Notes under the pieces: model-generated | The model's database searches: none | The model's input: the letters and a program-made list of their open reading frames with translations, nothing else | Told to the model about the DNA's origin: nothing | Shown: piece after piece, positions 43,872-59,978 of the stretch | How the letters are laid out: each line of letters begins with the position of its first letter | How positions within the stretch are numbered: position 1 is the stretch's first letter | Translations under genes and position numbers: made by a program | Assembly: GCA_963693305.1 (NCBI GenBank) | Contig: OY855905.1 | Span: forward strand, 37,773,637 to 37,837,636 | Direction of reading: 5' to 3' | From: Meandrina meandrites | Lineage: Eukaryota; Cnidaria; Anthozoa; Scleractinia; Meandrinidae | DNA length: 64,000 bases

Positions 43872-46800
43872 CTACTCCAACTGTAATGCCATCCACAGAA
43901 TGTTCTGTCCGATTATTCTTCGGTTTATTTCCCGGAGCGCGCTGGGAAATCTTGACAAAAGTTCTGGTGGAACTGTAACACTTTTGACAGTTGCACGATG
44001 TTGTTTCAATCCACCCGTCGACTTCTTTATGTTGGGCGTTTTATTTGGCGCTCTTTTCGCCACTGTTCTTCGCTTGAGCGGTTTAAAGCTGGTGCGCTCT
44101 GATATGACTGGCATTTGGTCCTGGAAAAATAAAAAAAGAACAAATATACGTTGGCTAAAACATTACCAAGCTACCGGGTTTTGCTTCTGTTTAGGAAAAA
44201 AACGTTCCAAGAACTCAAATGACATTACATGTACTAAAATACGGGGTATATTTAATTTGCGGCCAGGAGTAGTAAGTCTTAATGCAGTAAGTTCCCGTCA
44301 CTTTTACGCCACCTTGTTTCCTTCACCTAAACAGCGCATTCATTCATTCCGGTCGTTACTTATATAAATACGAGTGCAGTCTCGCTCCACTATTCCACGA
44401 GGCCGAGTAACTTTTCACTGAAAGTTTCTGTTTATATTTTCTGTCCGACAGTTCTAACGTCAGCTAATCTCAAATTCCACAAAACATAAACAGTGGAAAC
44501 GCTTTTATAAATGAGAAACTGAAACGTCGATCAACTTTTAATCCTGGGTTTTAATCGTCATTCGAACAGTCCGGCACGGTTGTTAAACACGTACACTGGT
44601 ACTGGTGCTCGAAAACTGGCAGCTATGCGAATTTGCCATGGCAGTTTGAGTTAGAGTTGGCATTTTCATGTCATCTGCCAAGTTGACCATAAACCAGCTT
44701 TTCGTTCTTTTTCATTCGCTTTCCTAGCACACCATTTTCTTTACAAAGCGATCGTTTCATTTTACATCGTTATAACGAACGCCGTCGGTAACGCCGTCTG
44801 TCCCGCGATGGCCGTTGGCTATAATAACGATAACGATATAATAACGCAAGGTGATGTCCGCAAGGCGGCAGTTAAGTCTACTCAGACAGATTTAGGAATG
44901 CAGCAAGAAAATTTCCCTCGGAGACCCAGCGGCGGTTAGTCGGACGACGGATACGAAGTAAACCGAGTAGCAAAATCGGTGTTAATGGAAGTTCACAAGA
45001 ACGAGCGAGAGGGCTTTCGCTTCAGTTCTTGTAAACTTCCGTTCTCTCGTTTATTCTTGTAAACTTCCGTTCGCACCGATTTTCTTCCTCGGTTTATTTC
45101 GTGTCGCCCGACTAACCGCCCCAGGGTCTCCGAGGATGCGAGCAAATCTGCTTTTAGAGATAGATGTTTAGACACAACAAGTGCGCTGCTCTGCAGCTGC
45201 TTAAAAGATTGTAAGATGTTTGACACCAAACGCTCACAAAAAGCGTAAATAATTCACATACAAGCTATCTTTGTTATACGCTCAGTTTTTCTTCGATTAC
45301 TTACCTTGGGTTCTCCAAGTGTCTGTTGCTCACTCGTCCTCTGTTTTTTGTTTTCCCGCGCTTCTCTCTTCCTCCTTTGGCTTTCCAGACGAGAATATAA
45401 CATGGCGCGATATTCTGGTGAATTGAAACAAAAGTAATCTTGACCTCATATGTGGTTATAAGCGGCGGACGTGATTTGCGGTTTAAGGGGTGTGTGGTAA
45501 TCGATGTTTAACAACTTTCCTACGGTAAATTTTGCCATTGCAGAATGAATGATGCGAATGTCATTTCTGAAGAAGTCGAAGAACATTCAAAGACTGCTAA
45601 ATTAAGATTTCTGTCAAATATTTTGCAGATTAAATCCTGTAAATTTCGTGCAGAATATTGCGCTGAGAGTTTGGACTTTAGGATGATCGTAAGACATTTT
45701 CAATGTTTTTTTTGTCAGTAAATTTTCCCATGCAATTTGACTGACAGTCTGTACAAATAAATGTAAGGAAATCTTAAAACGAGATTACCAATACCCACCT
45801 GACCTAAAAGTCCCGCTCAGATTTGGTCAGCAAAATTAGAAATATTGAGTTTAAAGACTATTTACAAACTTTATTTGCACTATATAGTTTCGCGCCATGT
45901 TGGCACGTTTTAAAGCTGGACGATTTTTCTTCAAACAGATCCATTGAAATGTTTATGTCAAGCAGGTAAGAGGAAAATTACTAAATTCAGTATAATTTAT
46001 ATATAATGCAATTTAAATACCTGAGTAACGTTTACCACCAATACAGCGAGTCGCATCTTCGAGGACGTGACCACACGCACACGATTTTGTCAATCCTGTT
46101 ATCTGCGGAGGGAAGCAGTTGTCAAAACAAGGCCTTCTACCATGAATTCCCAAGTTTAAAATTGGAAAAATATTAACATTCATTTTTTAAAATATTTGAA
46201 AAAACACTACCACAAGGGAACATTTCGAAACATTGCTTGGCAAGGTTTTGTTTGGTTTGTCACACGCGAGGAACTTGCATGGGGTCAAACCAAATGCAGT
46301 TGTCTCGCTGATAACAGGAGTGAATGGGTTAATCCTTATATTTAAAGTATTGTTATTATTTCAGTTTAAAAATTCAGTACTCATAAATGTACAGTACTCT
46401 TTTACAGTAAAAAACGCGGAAGGAAAGCTCAAACTGTAGAAAACAATTCTGAGTTTACAAAAGTAGCAATAAATTTAAACACCAAAGAGGTTATGAATGC
46501 TGAATAATAGCCTACGTCACGATCATAATATTTACAATTCAGTTTTTGCGTTGCACAAAAATTACCTTGAAGTCAGTGGAAAAGTAAAAATAATAGCTTC
46601 CTTAGGTAGAGGAATACCAAAGAGTCAATAACAACTTGAAGAGGAGCGATGATCGCGAAGGCTGGGCAAGATGGAGACGGATTACTACGAAACGACGAAC
46701 TTGAAAATTTTAGGCTAATTTTTTTTTTAAGATAAACCACCCATGACGTACTATCATTAACCCTGGGAAATATTGACCGCCACGCGCGTCACAAAATTCA

Positions 46801-47433
46801 TAATTTTATTTTATTTTTCTATTAATGAAACAATGAAAAAATACTCTTTGTTCTACAAGATGGTTATAGAGCCGCGAAGGTTTCTCATTCTAGCAACTTG
46901 GTTTTGCATAATAAAGCAAATTTATGATTGTTTTGTGTTTTCTCTTAAGTGCTTCCACTCTCGTTTGATCAGCACCTGAAATGGGTCAAAAGGCTTTTTT
47001 CGTGCCTTTTGACAGCCTCTTTAAAAGAAACAAAATGCACTCATATTTGTTACTCGTTTGCTGACATGCAAGCCGTGAACAGTAAATGTCTGAAAATTCA
47101 TGATTGTCTTCCAATTTCCTTTGAGAAACCGATACTAAAGTACTTTTACATTTTATTTTGTCCAGCGAGCCAAAATTCTGCGGATATCCCTTTTGTTCTG
47201 AGAAATGCCCTCCACAACATAAAAATAGAACTCCAGTGCAAAATAAGCAGGGATTTTTCAGCAGGGGGCAAATACTGTAGTCCCCTGTTGAATTCACCAT
47301 GGAATTAAGCAGGTCAGGGCCTGGCCCAAGTTAAATCCGTTGTTATTATAAAAATGCGTGAGATATGCAAGTAGTTGACGAAGTCGGTCTCACTTACCAA
47401 TGAATTACAGGCGAGACATTGTTGAAGTACCAT
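43872..47433 (-). CDS. UPF0547 (C16orf87)-like small Cys-rich protein, paralog B
   Basis: Exons 47398-47433, 46021-46102, 45305-45414 and 43872-44120 join in phases 0,1,0 to 158 aa. Cys ligands are C6/C9 (CLAC) and C20/C22 (CACGHVLEDA), followed by IGGKRYS. Exon 3 gives EYRAMLYSRLESQRRKREAR, and exon 4 ends PPELLSRFPSALREINRRII with a GQNILWMALQLE tail. Exons 1 and 2 have the same lengths as in paralog A (36 and 82 bases). The exon-4 DNA is clearly alignable with A and C, so the three are recent duplicates. Introns differ: B carries a foldback element in intron 3. Confidence 0.8.
44917..45136. mobile_element. 220-bp foldback element in paralog B intron 3
   Basis: Arms of about 63-65 bp, starting with CTCGGAGACCC and ending AAAATCGGTG, lie at 44917-44981 and inverted at 45074-45136, with scattered mismatches. 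The symmetry continues inward through GGAAGTTCACAAGAACGAG. In the loop, TTCTTGTAAACTTCCGTTC occurs twice in direct order. Transcribed, it would form a long imperfect hairpin. Confidence 0.85.
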
Positions 47434-49560
47434 GACTCAGACGTTTATTTTGTGTCCAGTTCACTATTGTAGGTTTCTTCTCGCAGACTTCTTCACTTGA
47501 CGACGAACCAGTTGAAACTGCTTTGTTTTGATATTGTCTTCAATTTAACAACAGCACTGGAGTGTGACGTCACTTCTAAAATAAGCACCCAGCATCCGCT
47601 GCGCTGATTACTCCACTGTGATGCAACCAATCGAAAAATGACGAATATGTTTAGCAGTTTTCTGATGCCTGCATTTTTCTAGAAAGGTTCAGGCGATAAG
47701 AAATACTTTTCTGGGAGAAATATAACTGGAATTTTCCAGGGATTTTTTTGTTGTTGAGGACTTGGGAGGCTACAGTGGCCCATTCGATATTCAAAGACTG
47801 CAACGAAGGCGTAGTGCGGTAGGCTGCATTTCATATCATCTTTGTTCAACAGGAGTAATTAACTTCAACCGATGTAGTGAGCACGGTATGCTTTGTACTA
47901 ATATTCACACATTATATTTCTTGTTCCGGTTTAATAATTCCCTCCAAAAACCAAAACCAACTTTATTCCCCACCAAGTTTTCACTGAGCAAAGATTTATG
48001 TTATACAGCAGTGTTTTTTTTTCGTGCCAGCTTGCATGCATGCGTTTTGGTGGATGTCTGTTGCTGCACGGAAGTGGGGTGAATGGCATATTACGCTTTG
48101 AAATTTATGCAGATTTAGACCCCGCGGGACTGAAATTTTTAAATATCACAACACTACCTAAACGAAACATGCTCGTCGAGCAGTTTTAAAACAGGAAGTA
48201 GATGACAACGACAGGGGGGGAGGGGATGTGTGATTTTTATAAACTTTAATTGCGCTAAAGATTGAATGCGAAAATGAGAGAATGCGAGATTCAGTTGATC
48301 AGAGAAATCACTTTGGCCGAGTTCTCTTAAACTGTCAAAATTGGCATTAAAATAACAAGAAAATTAATGGGCACTAGGTGATTCTTACAAGTTCCAATTT
48401 CTTGCTAAATGCTCCAAAGGATACAGGAAGTAGAACATTCTGAAAGTAATATTTATAAGAAACTATTATTGACACTATCGGCGGTATATAATTACATTGT
48501 GACAGTAAATACGACAAAATGAACGTAGAGCAAATTAAGAGGAAGCACGTAACATTTATTTGAATGTCAGTAGTATTGGTAAATTCAATTTGTTTTTAGT
48601 CATCGAATTTCTCACAACGCTGAATGAGCCAAAAAATGTCAAAGGAACGTTCCACCGCATTTCACGCATCTTGCAGTAAAATTTCAACGAAAGCTCCAGC
48701 ATTTCCGGTTGCTATCACTCAAACCGATACAGCTGCTATTTTGGGGCTTTCATCTCGTATTGTCCAATAAGAAAAAGCAGGGGATGTTCTTAGAATGCTA
48801 CCACGTCTGTCTGCCGCCATGATGATCATGTTACTAAGCAATTCATCTGACGTCATCTTCACGGACATGTCTCGGTTGCGGTCTCTTTTGACAGAGATAA
48901 TCCTCGCAATTAACGAGAGAGTTAGCAATTACGACTTATTATTATTCCACTATTGCGCCATTTTACCATATTGGGTCGAAAGAACGCGCAAAATATGGCA
49001 CGTTATACTCTTTCTTTATCAGAACCATTTTTAAGCGATGACGTCATTTTATGACGTCATCGGTTAATGCTGTAAAGCGAAAAAGCGATGGAATTTATGG
49101 AATTTTTGGTGTTACGGTGTTACGATTACTCCCTGAATTGAACCGAAGAGCAATGGGAACTAGGTGCATTGTTTGTATTCTTTTTGAGATCCGCCATCTT
49201 GTTTTGTGGCAAAGGAAGATATTTTTTTGCAGCTTGTATCATCACCGATCGGCAAACCTTATTTCATTTGTAGCTGTTAAATTGAGTTGTCGAGCCTGCA
49301 GTGAGTGTTGCACTTTATCAGTTATCGAATAAATTTGGCATAAAGTTAAGAAGTGATGTCTGTCGTGACTGCAGACGAAGCAACCGATTATTAGCAGTTT
49401 TGAAACATCTGTTGAAAAGGTGAGCCATCTTAAACCTTTTTTTAAGCGATGACGAGGACGTGATCGATTAATCTCGCCGTGCGAGTGGACAGGATCTGTT
49501 GTTGTCTGTTGCCTGTTGTGATCAACCGATCTGTATACTCACCGAAGGGAATGCACAATG
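47434..49560. other. upstream region of paralog B, no further gene recognised
   Basis: Apart from the CRE at 47565 and the small conserved block at 47489-47504, no exon, RNA gene or clear repeat is seen. ORFs such as 47762-48082 lack support. Confidence 0.5.
47565..47572 (-). promoter_or_regulatory. CRE site of paralog B
   Basis: TGACGTCA within a 10-bp palindrome GTGACGTCAC, 132 bases upstream of the ATG. Confidence 0.7.
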
Positions 49561-50521
49561 AGCGAGCCATGCGAGGCAGACCTGCGAGGCATTTGAAAAC
49601 ACATTCGTTAGCCTAAATAGCACTCCGGTTAGCCTAAATAGCACTTCGGTTAGCCTACAGTTAGCTCTTAGGTAGCTTGCGGTTAGCTTTTATATTGGTG
49701 GTTTTCACTGTCACGCAATAAAAAAATAAAATCGAAACCATTCAACGACAGAAGCTATGAATTTCAGTTATTATTGAAGATAAATAGATAAACAATTTGT
49801 CCAGGTCTCAGGTCTGTGCGGTGCACCGTTTGCGAGTTATTTGTCGAAACTTTCCACGCAAATTTATAAGGCTCAGTATGGAGACGCCATGTTTGTGTCC
49901 TTCCGAGGGGCACAAATATGGCCGCCGTGATGTCAGAGAAACCATCTGCAACTTAATTTTGCTATTAATAGCGACTACTTTTGGCTCATGATCTATTATA
50001 TTTTTACATAAACAGCAGTTAGTACATTGGGAATGTTCAATCTGCAAAAATGGAAAGGAAAGGCCTTTTTTGAATCAAAACAACTTTGTCACGGCACTCA
50101 GCTTGATATCACACACGGCGGAGAAATTAAATATTCAAAATTCTCTGTTTTAAAAAGGAAGGGCACAACCAAGCTAGAAATTTGCAAAAAGATATCTTTT
50201 TAGTTCATCTTACACCTAGTGGCATCGAAAGTTTAGCAGGCCTATTGAATTTTGATTTCAAAATTTTATGACGTAACGTGAAAACCAAGAATTGGGATAA
50301 GGGATTTCTTGCTTGCCCGGTTCACATGGCTTGCGAGTCATGCGAGGCAAGCGAGCCATTTCGGTTAGCCTAAATAACACATTGGTTAGCCTAGCAACAC
50401 TCCGGTTAGCCAAAAAAGCACTTCGGTTAGCCTACAGATCGTTTAGGTAGCCTTTTTATTGGTATTTTTAAGTGCCTCGCAGGTCTGCCTCACATGGCTC
50501 GCATGACTCGCTGGCTCGCAT
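49561..50521. mobile_element. composite palindromic repeat with GGTTAGCCTAAATAGCAC sub-repeats
   Basis: A 30-bp end (49562-49591, GCGAGCCATGCGAGGCAGAC...) returns inverted at 50473-50502 with one mismatch. Inside, a block of two to four GTTAGCCTAAATAGCACTcCGG-type units occurs twice in the same orientation (49605-49700 and 50362-50467). A second left-type end (GCGAGTCATGCGAGGC) stands at 50331. The simplest reading is two copies of a roughly 190-bp element, the right one complete (about 50326-50521) and the left one lacking its right end. No coding sequence. Confidence 0.7.
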
Positions 50522-51144
50522 ATTGTACACACTCGAACCGAATACTGGGAAAAGAAATCAAGTCAACTCAACAAGAAATCGTCGCATAGAACTCAAAGCA
50601 AAATACTCCTGGGCCGTTAGAAAGGACTAATTTAAAGCATAAACGAAAGAAACAAATTATATTTGATGCGTTCTATAAGATTTAGTAAACAGAAATCTCT
50701 CCATTCTTTAAAACAAAAGGTGTAAACAATTTTAGACAGCGTTTGACCTTGCATCGTATACACGGTATGTATGTATCGTATATCGTATGTCACGCCAAGA
50801 TAACGCAATTTTTGTTGAACAATCATTCAGCACAGAAGTTGTCAGTTACTTTTATGTACCCTAATTTTTTGACAAATGTCCTGAAAATTATCAAAGACTC
50901 CTTGTGAAACGTCATCGCTTCTGCATGCATCGCGTGCCGTTTATTAAAAGAACGTTGAGGCTGAGATTTGCCCCAAAATTTAAGAAAATGTATGGGCTAA
51001 AATAAGAACATCCTCGCGCTCAGCCAAATTTTAGGCGTACTTAAAAAGTGTATTACACTGTAAAACAGGGCAAAAATACGGAGCAACAAAATGGCCGGAC
51101 TAAACGATCCAAACTTAGTGGAAAAAATAGTGGAATAATAAATC

Positions 51145-51290
51145 CCTTATTCGATGGTTTAACATATAATACGCGTGGATCTTTTGCTCATTGCTCGTAT
51201 TTTTCCTCGCCGCTACGGGGCTTGAAAAAATTCTTACTACGCAACTCGCAAAATATCCGCGCGTATTATACGTTAAACCATCGAATAAGG
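51145..51290. mobile_element. 146-bp MITE with 31-bp inverted ends
   Basis: CCTTATTCGATGGTTTAACA at 51145 and the following bases to 51175 repeat inverted at 51260-51290 with a single difference. It lies just downstream of the paralog C stop codon, possibly within its 3' UTR. Confidence 0.88.
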
Positions 51291-51322
51291 TGTATATATT
51301 CCGAGCTTTCTCTATAATTCAG

Positions 51323-53382
51323 TCATGATAATAAGAGCCACATAATGTTCTGCCCCATTATCCTCCGGTTTATTTCCTGGAGTGCGTTGGGAAATCTTGA
51401 CAAAAGTTCTGATGGGACTTCAACGCATTTGGTGCCTTGTTTCTGCACTGTTGATGTGGAAGGCTGGTTTATCCGAAACCCGGAAAATCTTTTTGACCTC
51501 CTTCCTTTGTTTTTGTGGTGTCGCTGTCGTTTAGGTTTGAGACACGAACTGGTCCTTTCTGTTGGTTGCTTCTACGGATGAGAAAGAATTTTTGTCATTG
51601 TAATGCACACTAAGTTAATGAATAAATGCCTAGATGATGGGTTAGGACTGTCACTAGAGACGTTTAATGAAAGGATGTTATGATTGGTTTAAAGAGGAAG
51701 TCTAGCTGATCTAACGTGCGTAATCACTCTGTTCTGTCGATCAGTAACTCAGGTATGTCCCGTTTGTCAGTCAATGATTAACAACTATTCATCGAGGTGG
51801 AGGTGGCTAACAGTGAGATAATATAACCCAAAAAGGATTATTTTTAACTCAATTATTCCTGTCAACGATTTAAGTCTTCGCGCGAGAGTTGCTCGGAGGT
51901 GAATAGCAAAGGATATCCGGAGTTTGAGTAGCCAATCAGCGCGCGCCAACAACGCTGTAGTATATACCAATTATCGTTATTGTACTCTTTGTGCTGTGTT
52001 ATACATCATTATTACCTTGAGTTCTTTAAGTGATTTTGGCTGGTTGTTATTCCTATTTCTTTTTTCCCGCACTTTCTTCTTTATTCGCTTATTGTCCAAA
52101 CGGGAATACATCTTCGCGCGATATTCTAATGAAAACAAAAGGATGATGACATCATCAATAAATTGATAAAAATAGAACCTGAAAATGGTTGTGGTTGGTT
52201 GAGCTATTTCAGTTATCGTCGGTTCAAATATAGCAACCTAGCTGCAAAACCGACACAAACACGACGAATGAATGGATCAGAAGGCAGTTTTTAAATATCT
52301 TATTTTTTGAAAAATGAACGTTTTGACTAAATTTTAAAACATCGGGTACATGTGCCCAAAGCAATGCAACCGTCCTTTTTATAAATCAAGACGCTGAGAT
52401 CGGTGATCAGGATAGTAAATCTCGTTACATGATTGAATTGCTATTAAGTAGTGAAGAGAAATGAGAAAAGGTATGGTAAGCTGAAAAATTAAAAGTGCTT
52501 ACACTCGAAATATTAGTCGGTACGATCCTCTGTCAGGGGAAAGAAAGTAAAAGAAACTGTTTTGCAATCAACATTGACTGATGTTTTTACCTGTAAACCG
52601 TTTTCCACCAATAAAACGGCTTGCGTCTTCGAGCACATGACCACACACACACGATCTTGATGATTCAACCATCTGACAAAGACAACTGCATGGTTAATAG
52701 TCACAGTGAACAAAAATTAAACAGAGTAAACCTGACCGTCGTTGAATTGTTAATTAAACTGAGAAAGAGAATAAGATCACATATCGATCGGAGATACCTG
52801 CTACCATGCTCAGTTGGAAGCTGATTTTTGGGTTGATTAAATTCTGGGTTAATTAATACGCGTCTTCATGCTAAGCTATACCACATTTGGCTTTAGCGGA
52901 ATGTGACGCGTGCAAGGGTAGCCAAGCTTTCAACATGGAAAGTAAGAGAGAATCCAACTTTAAGGACGGTACCGATCTGGCGTCAGTTCACTGATTGTTT
53001 TTTCGCGGTACAAACGGTTTCGTGTTTCCCATAAAAGTCCTCATATTGTCATCACAGCGTTTATGCTACCGCGTTGCTAATATAAAAGGTCGGCTGTTAA
53101 CCACAGCTGAATTTAAAATGTGATAAAGAAGAAAAAACCACAGCCGAGCACATTCCTGATCATCAATCTTGCGAACCCTTATTCTGTTGTTGTGCGCTGC
53201 CCGTTTGTTCTGTGATGATTATTCAGAAAGCAGCCGGCCAAACAGGCGTCAGCTGAGGCATGTCAAAGTAAAATGAAAATCAAGCTTTTTAAAAAATTGA
53301 AAATCTGTGAAATAGTAAAACGAGATCAAATGTTTAAACTTACCAAAGCATTACATGCAAGGCACTGCTGTTGTGGTATCAT
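51323..53382 (-). CDS. UPF0547 (C16orf87)-like small Cys-rich protein, paralog C
   Basis: Exons 53344-53382, 52591-52672, 52016-52125 and 51323-51571 join in phases 0,1,0 to 159 aa. Exon 1 (39 bases) reads MIPQQQCLACNAL. Exon 2 gives SCVCGHVLEDA and IGGKRFT, so the presumed ligands are C7, C10, C21 and C23. Exon 3 is EYRAKMYSRLDNKRIKKKVR. Exon 4 ends PSELLSRFPNALQEINRRIM with the tail GQNIMWLLLS. Exon 4 has an extra pair of Cys (SCLKPK and TKCVEV) not in A or B. Exon 2-4 lengths (82, 110, 249) equal those of B. It is divergently oriented to paralog D, 1.8 kb apart. Confidence 0.8.
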
Positions 53383-53521
53383 GCCTCAGCTGGTTTCTTT
53401 ATTTTCTTGTAAACTGGTATTTCGAAGTCAGTTTCTTTGCTTGACAACACACAATTCAGGACTGTTTATTTTATTTAAGGTTTTAATCGTGGTATGCAGC
53501 GTCCCACAGGCGTTGGCGGTG

Positions 53522-53529
53522 TGACGTCA
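53522..53529 (-). promoter_or_regulatory. CRE site of paralog C
   Basis: TGACGTCA inside GTGACGTCAC, 140 bases upstream of the ATG at 53382. Confidence 0.7.
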
Positions 53530-55076
53530 CATCCAAAACAATCGACAACGTTACTGTATTGAGGCATGTTATTCAATGATTCTCGAAAATGACAGCAGAA
53601 GCGTGCTCGACATTCCTGAATTTATGAGATCATAACTTCGCGGAATGGGAAGGTCAAAAGCATTGTGGCTAGAAATATCAGGATTTTTCCACGTCGCATT
53701 TAGTACAGTGATATAACAAAAAGCTAATCATTATGTAGCTTAATTGGAATTGAAAGGAATTCAGTTCAATAAAAAGCTTGAAATTTTTTCAAGCATTTGT
53801 AAGTATGGTTAGCCAGTTCCGAAAGAGTTTTGTCATCATTGTAAATCAGATCACAAAAGATCATGATAGCTTTTCGCTGCAGTGTTTGCTGAAGTACTCA
53901 GGTAGTTGTTTAATTGTCAGCTCAAGTCACAACTGATCTTTCGACTCGACTATATCTATATCAATATCGAGGTACATGCTAGGCTTGTGACTACAAACTA
54001 TTTCAGCAACGTAAAAATTGCTGTGAGAAAATTGAGCCTAACTATCGCTGAAAATCCTTTGGGTATCACTACAGTATGTAGTTGCCGGGTTAGACTGTTA
54101 AATATCCACTGCTCAAAAATCATAGCTCCACTACAAACTTGAACTGCTTCAGTACTTACGCTGCAATGACATTGCACTACGCTTTGATACGTACAGTACT
54201 TATGAAGTATATGTAAAAGTTTTACATTTCTTAATCCTTATATGAAAAGCCGGATTTAGGTGAGGCAAACCCCCTTTGAAAGGGTTAAGTTTATATCTGG
54301 AATGAAACAGTAACAAATATAAGTTGAACTTGTTTTAGTTTACGTCTGACTAAGAGGAATCAGTTTCCGGCACTTCACTTAAGTTTGCTTTCTACTTTTC
54401 CCATTTGTCAGACAGCCAGGTGATAAATGTAAAGAAAAGTAAGCAGGGTTAGGTAATATTGGTAAAACTATTAGCATTAAATTAAAAGACTTGTGCCACT
54501 ACCAGAAATGTGAGTTAATATTTGGAGCCATCGAAAAAATCCCCTTCATTACTAAATACCCAAATAAATGGCTTCTTAAGAATGTAACTAGGCGCCTGGC
54601 GTGAAATAAAATTTGTAACAAGAAAAGAAACTGAATAACGCAGTGAGAAGTGAAGTTTTAACAAGTCAAGAAGTGTCAACATTTGGCAAAAGATCGTATC
54701 TTATGCTTGCAAGAATTCTTAATATCTCCTAAATGCAATTAACTGCATTCTCTTTTGTTTAATTCATATTGTTGCTGTCGCTTTAGATTTACTGAGCGAG
54801 GGACAACTAAAGCTACAGGGGCAACAAAATATCTTCTAGTATGTAACGGAGAACACAACTAAATTTAATTGCTTCACGAAGGGTTTATCAACTTTTTTGA
54901 AGTAGCGAAGTTTGAATTGCGGAAATGATTGCCGAAGTAAAATCATTCCTTGGTTAGCCCTTAAAAGATGCTGACCATATGCCATATTATTTGGCGCACT
55001 TAAACTATCCGCATTTTAATTTTCATTGACATGTTTTAAGGGATTGTGCTAAATCCGTGCGTTGTTTTCAATACAG

Positions 55077-55084
55077 TGACGTCA
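55077..55084 (+). promoter_or_regulatory. CRE site of paralog D
   Basis: TGACGTCA inside GTGACGTCAC, ending 140 bases before the ATG at 55224. The spacing is kept although this gene lies on the other strand and has diverged in protein sequence. Confidence 0.7.
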
Positions 55085-55223
55085 CTGGTTGTGTTACTTA
55101 CCCCTTCCACGCAAAGACAGACTCAGGTCAAAACACGGACGGCTTGAAACACCAACAACACGTTGATCATTCCTGAAACTACGCAGTGGTTTCGAACGCA
55201 AGCGAGTTGGGGACATTATTAAC

Positions 55224-58532
<3,309 letters not shown>

Positions 58533-59978
58533 CCTTGACAACAATCTTTCGGTTGGCGTTGGTGTTATTGATGTAAACATCGTCAGTTCATTTATCCAAG
58601 TTCACCTTTCGTGAGAGATTTGAATCAAGACAGCGTTGTTGTTGGTAAAAGTAACTGGAATTGCTGTTATGGAGATTAATGGCATGGCGATTGTTGATCA
58701 CAGCTGGTGAAGGTCATCGCTAAAAAAAACTTACTAGATTTCTCGTTTGTACCTGTGATCGTGGATAAAGTATCTAACTAGAAATTAGTCTTCTTTTTCT
58801 TTTCACCGTGATGTCATAAAACCGAGTACGTTATCTAATATCCTGTCCAGGAAATGCCACACGTGGGCTCAGAGAGGGTATTCTTCATTATCAACGACCA
58901 TCAACTGATGATTGAGCGAGACCAAAGAAACTGGGGTCGAAATGGAAAGATACTGGGGTCGATACTTGCAATGGGTCTTAGGTGACAAACGTTCACTGGT
59001 ACAAAATCCGCAACGCTAGATGATAAAAGATTGCGACTTGTACGAGCCAGGTTTGACAGTTTGTCTTTGTTTTGGATTGATGTCCCAGTGTGGAGCATGG
59101 TGGATTTTGTACCGTGCACTGTAAAAAAGGCCCATTACGTCCAACTGGGGTGATAAGTTTAGTTAAGATTTGAATTAATAATTTAAACCGCGTGATAAAA
59201 AGTGTAATGAGTAAAGCTGGGCCTTGCAAGCGTTGTATTGTACTCTGACGAGTTTGTAAGAAAGATATAATAAATTAGAAACAAAAAATAGAGAAGTCGC
59301 TACGAATAATGGTAAAAACTCAACTGCATCTTTTAAAATTTACGCGGTGAGAGCTGGGCGTGAAAGACTTCGTAAGGTCGACCCGGAATTAATTAAACTT
59401 GGACAATGAGCATGGATGACCGTTAAAAGTATAGTAAGGAAAGCTAATATTTTACTTTCGACATTCGCGAAACGCCATTTTTGGATACATCAAAAATGGT
59501 CGCCAGTTGCTACTTTGGTGGGCAATGCAGTTAAAGAATATCAGACGTCAGCAAAGTCATTAATTCAAATGAACTAATTCTAGAAAGTTATTCATATTCT
59601 ACAAATAAGAAACAAACTTCGTTGCAAATATCTATGAGAAACAGTGCTTTGTTTTGTTTGTCTCCGTGCGTGCGTTGAATGTACTCTTGTCCCCAGACAG
59701 TGACGGTAACTGCAAAAACGGGTGCGGTTGCCTTCGAGGATAATTTTGCACGTTTTTGCACAAAAATACTAGTGAATTTTAACTTGGCCTTGTGCAATTT
59801 TAGGGACAAATTGGATTAATATTTAAAATTTATTTAAAAATATTTATTTTTCAAATTACTTGCTAAATAAAGTTCTTTTTCCCTCGAATTCAAAATGGTA
59901 AATAATCTGTATTAAACAGCTTTTCCTTTAGTTATATAAAAAAAATCACAAACGAGCGTTTCCGATCATTTCCGATGG
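58533..59978. other. convergent 3' region of paralogs D and E
   Basis: AATAAA at 59269-59274 could serve paralog D. TTTATT near 59842 (AATAAA on -) could serve paralog E. No gene or recognised repeat lies between. Confidence 0.5.

Larger units (their letters stand above)
53383..55223. promoter_or_regulatory. divergent intergenic region of paralogs C and D
   Basis: A 1.84-kb gap between two head-to-head starts. Each gene keeps its own CRE (53522 and 55077), so the promoters look separate, not a shared bidirectional core. No other gene is seen between them. Confidence 0.55.
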
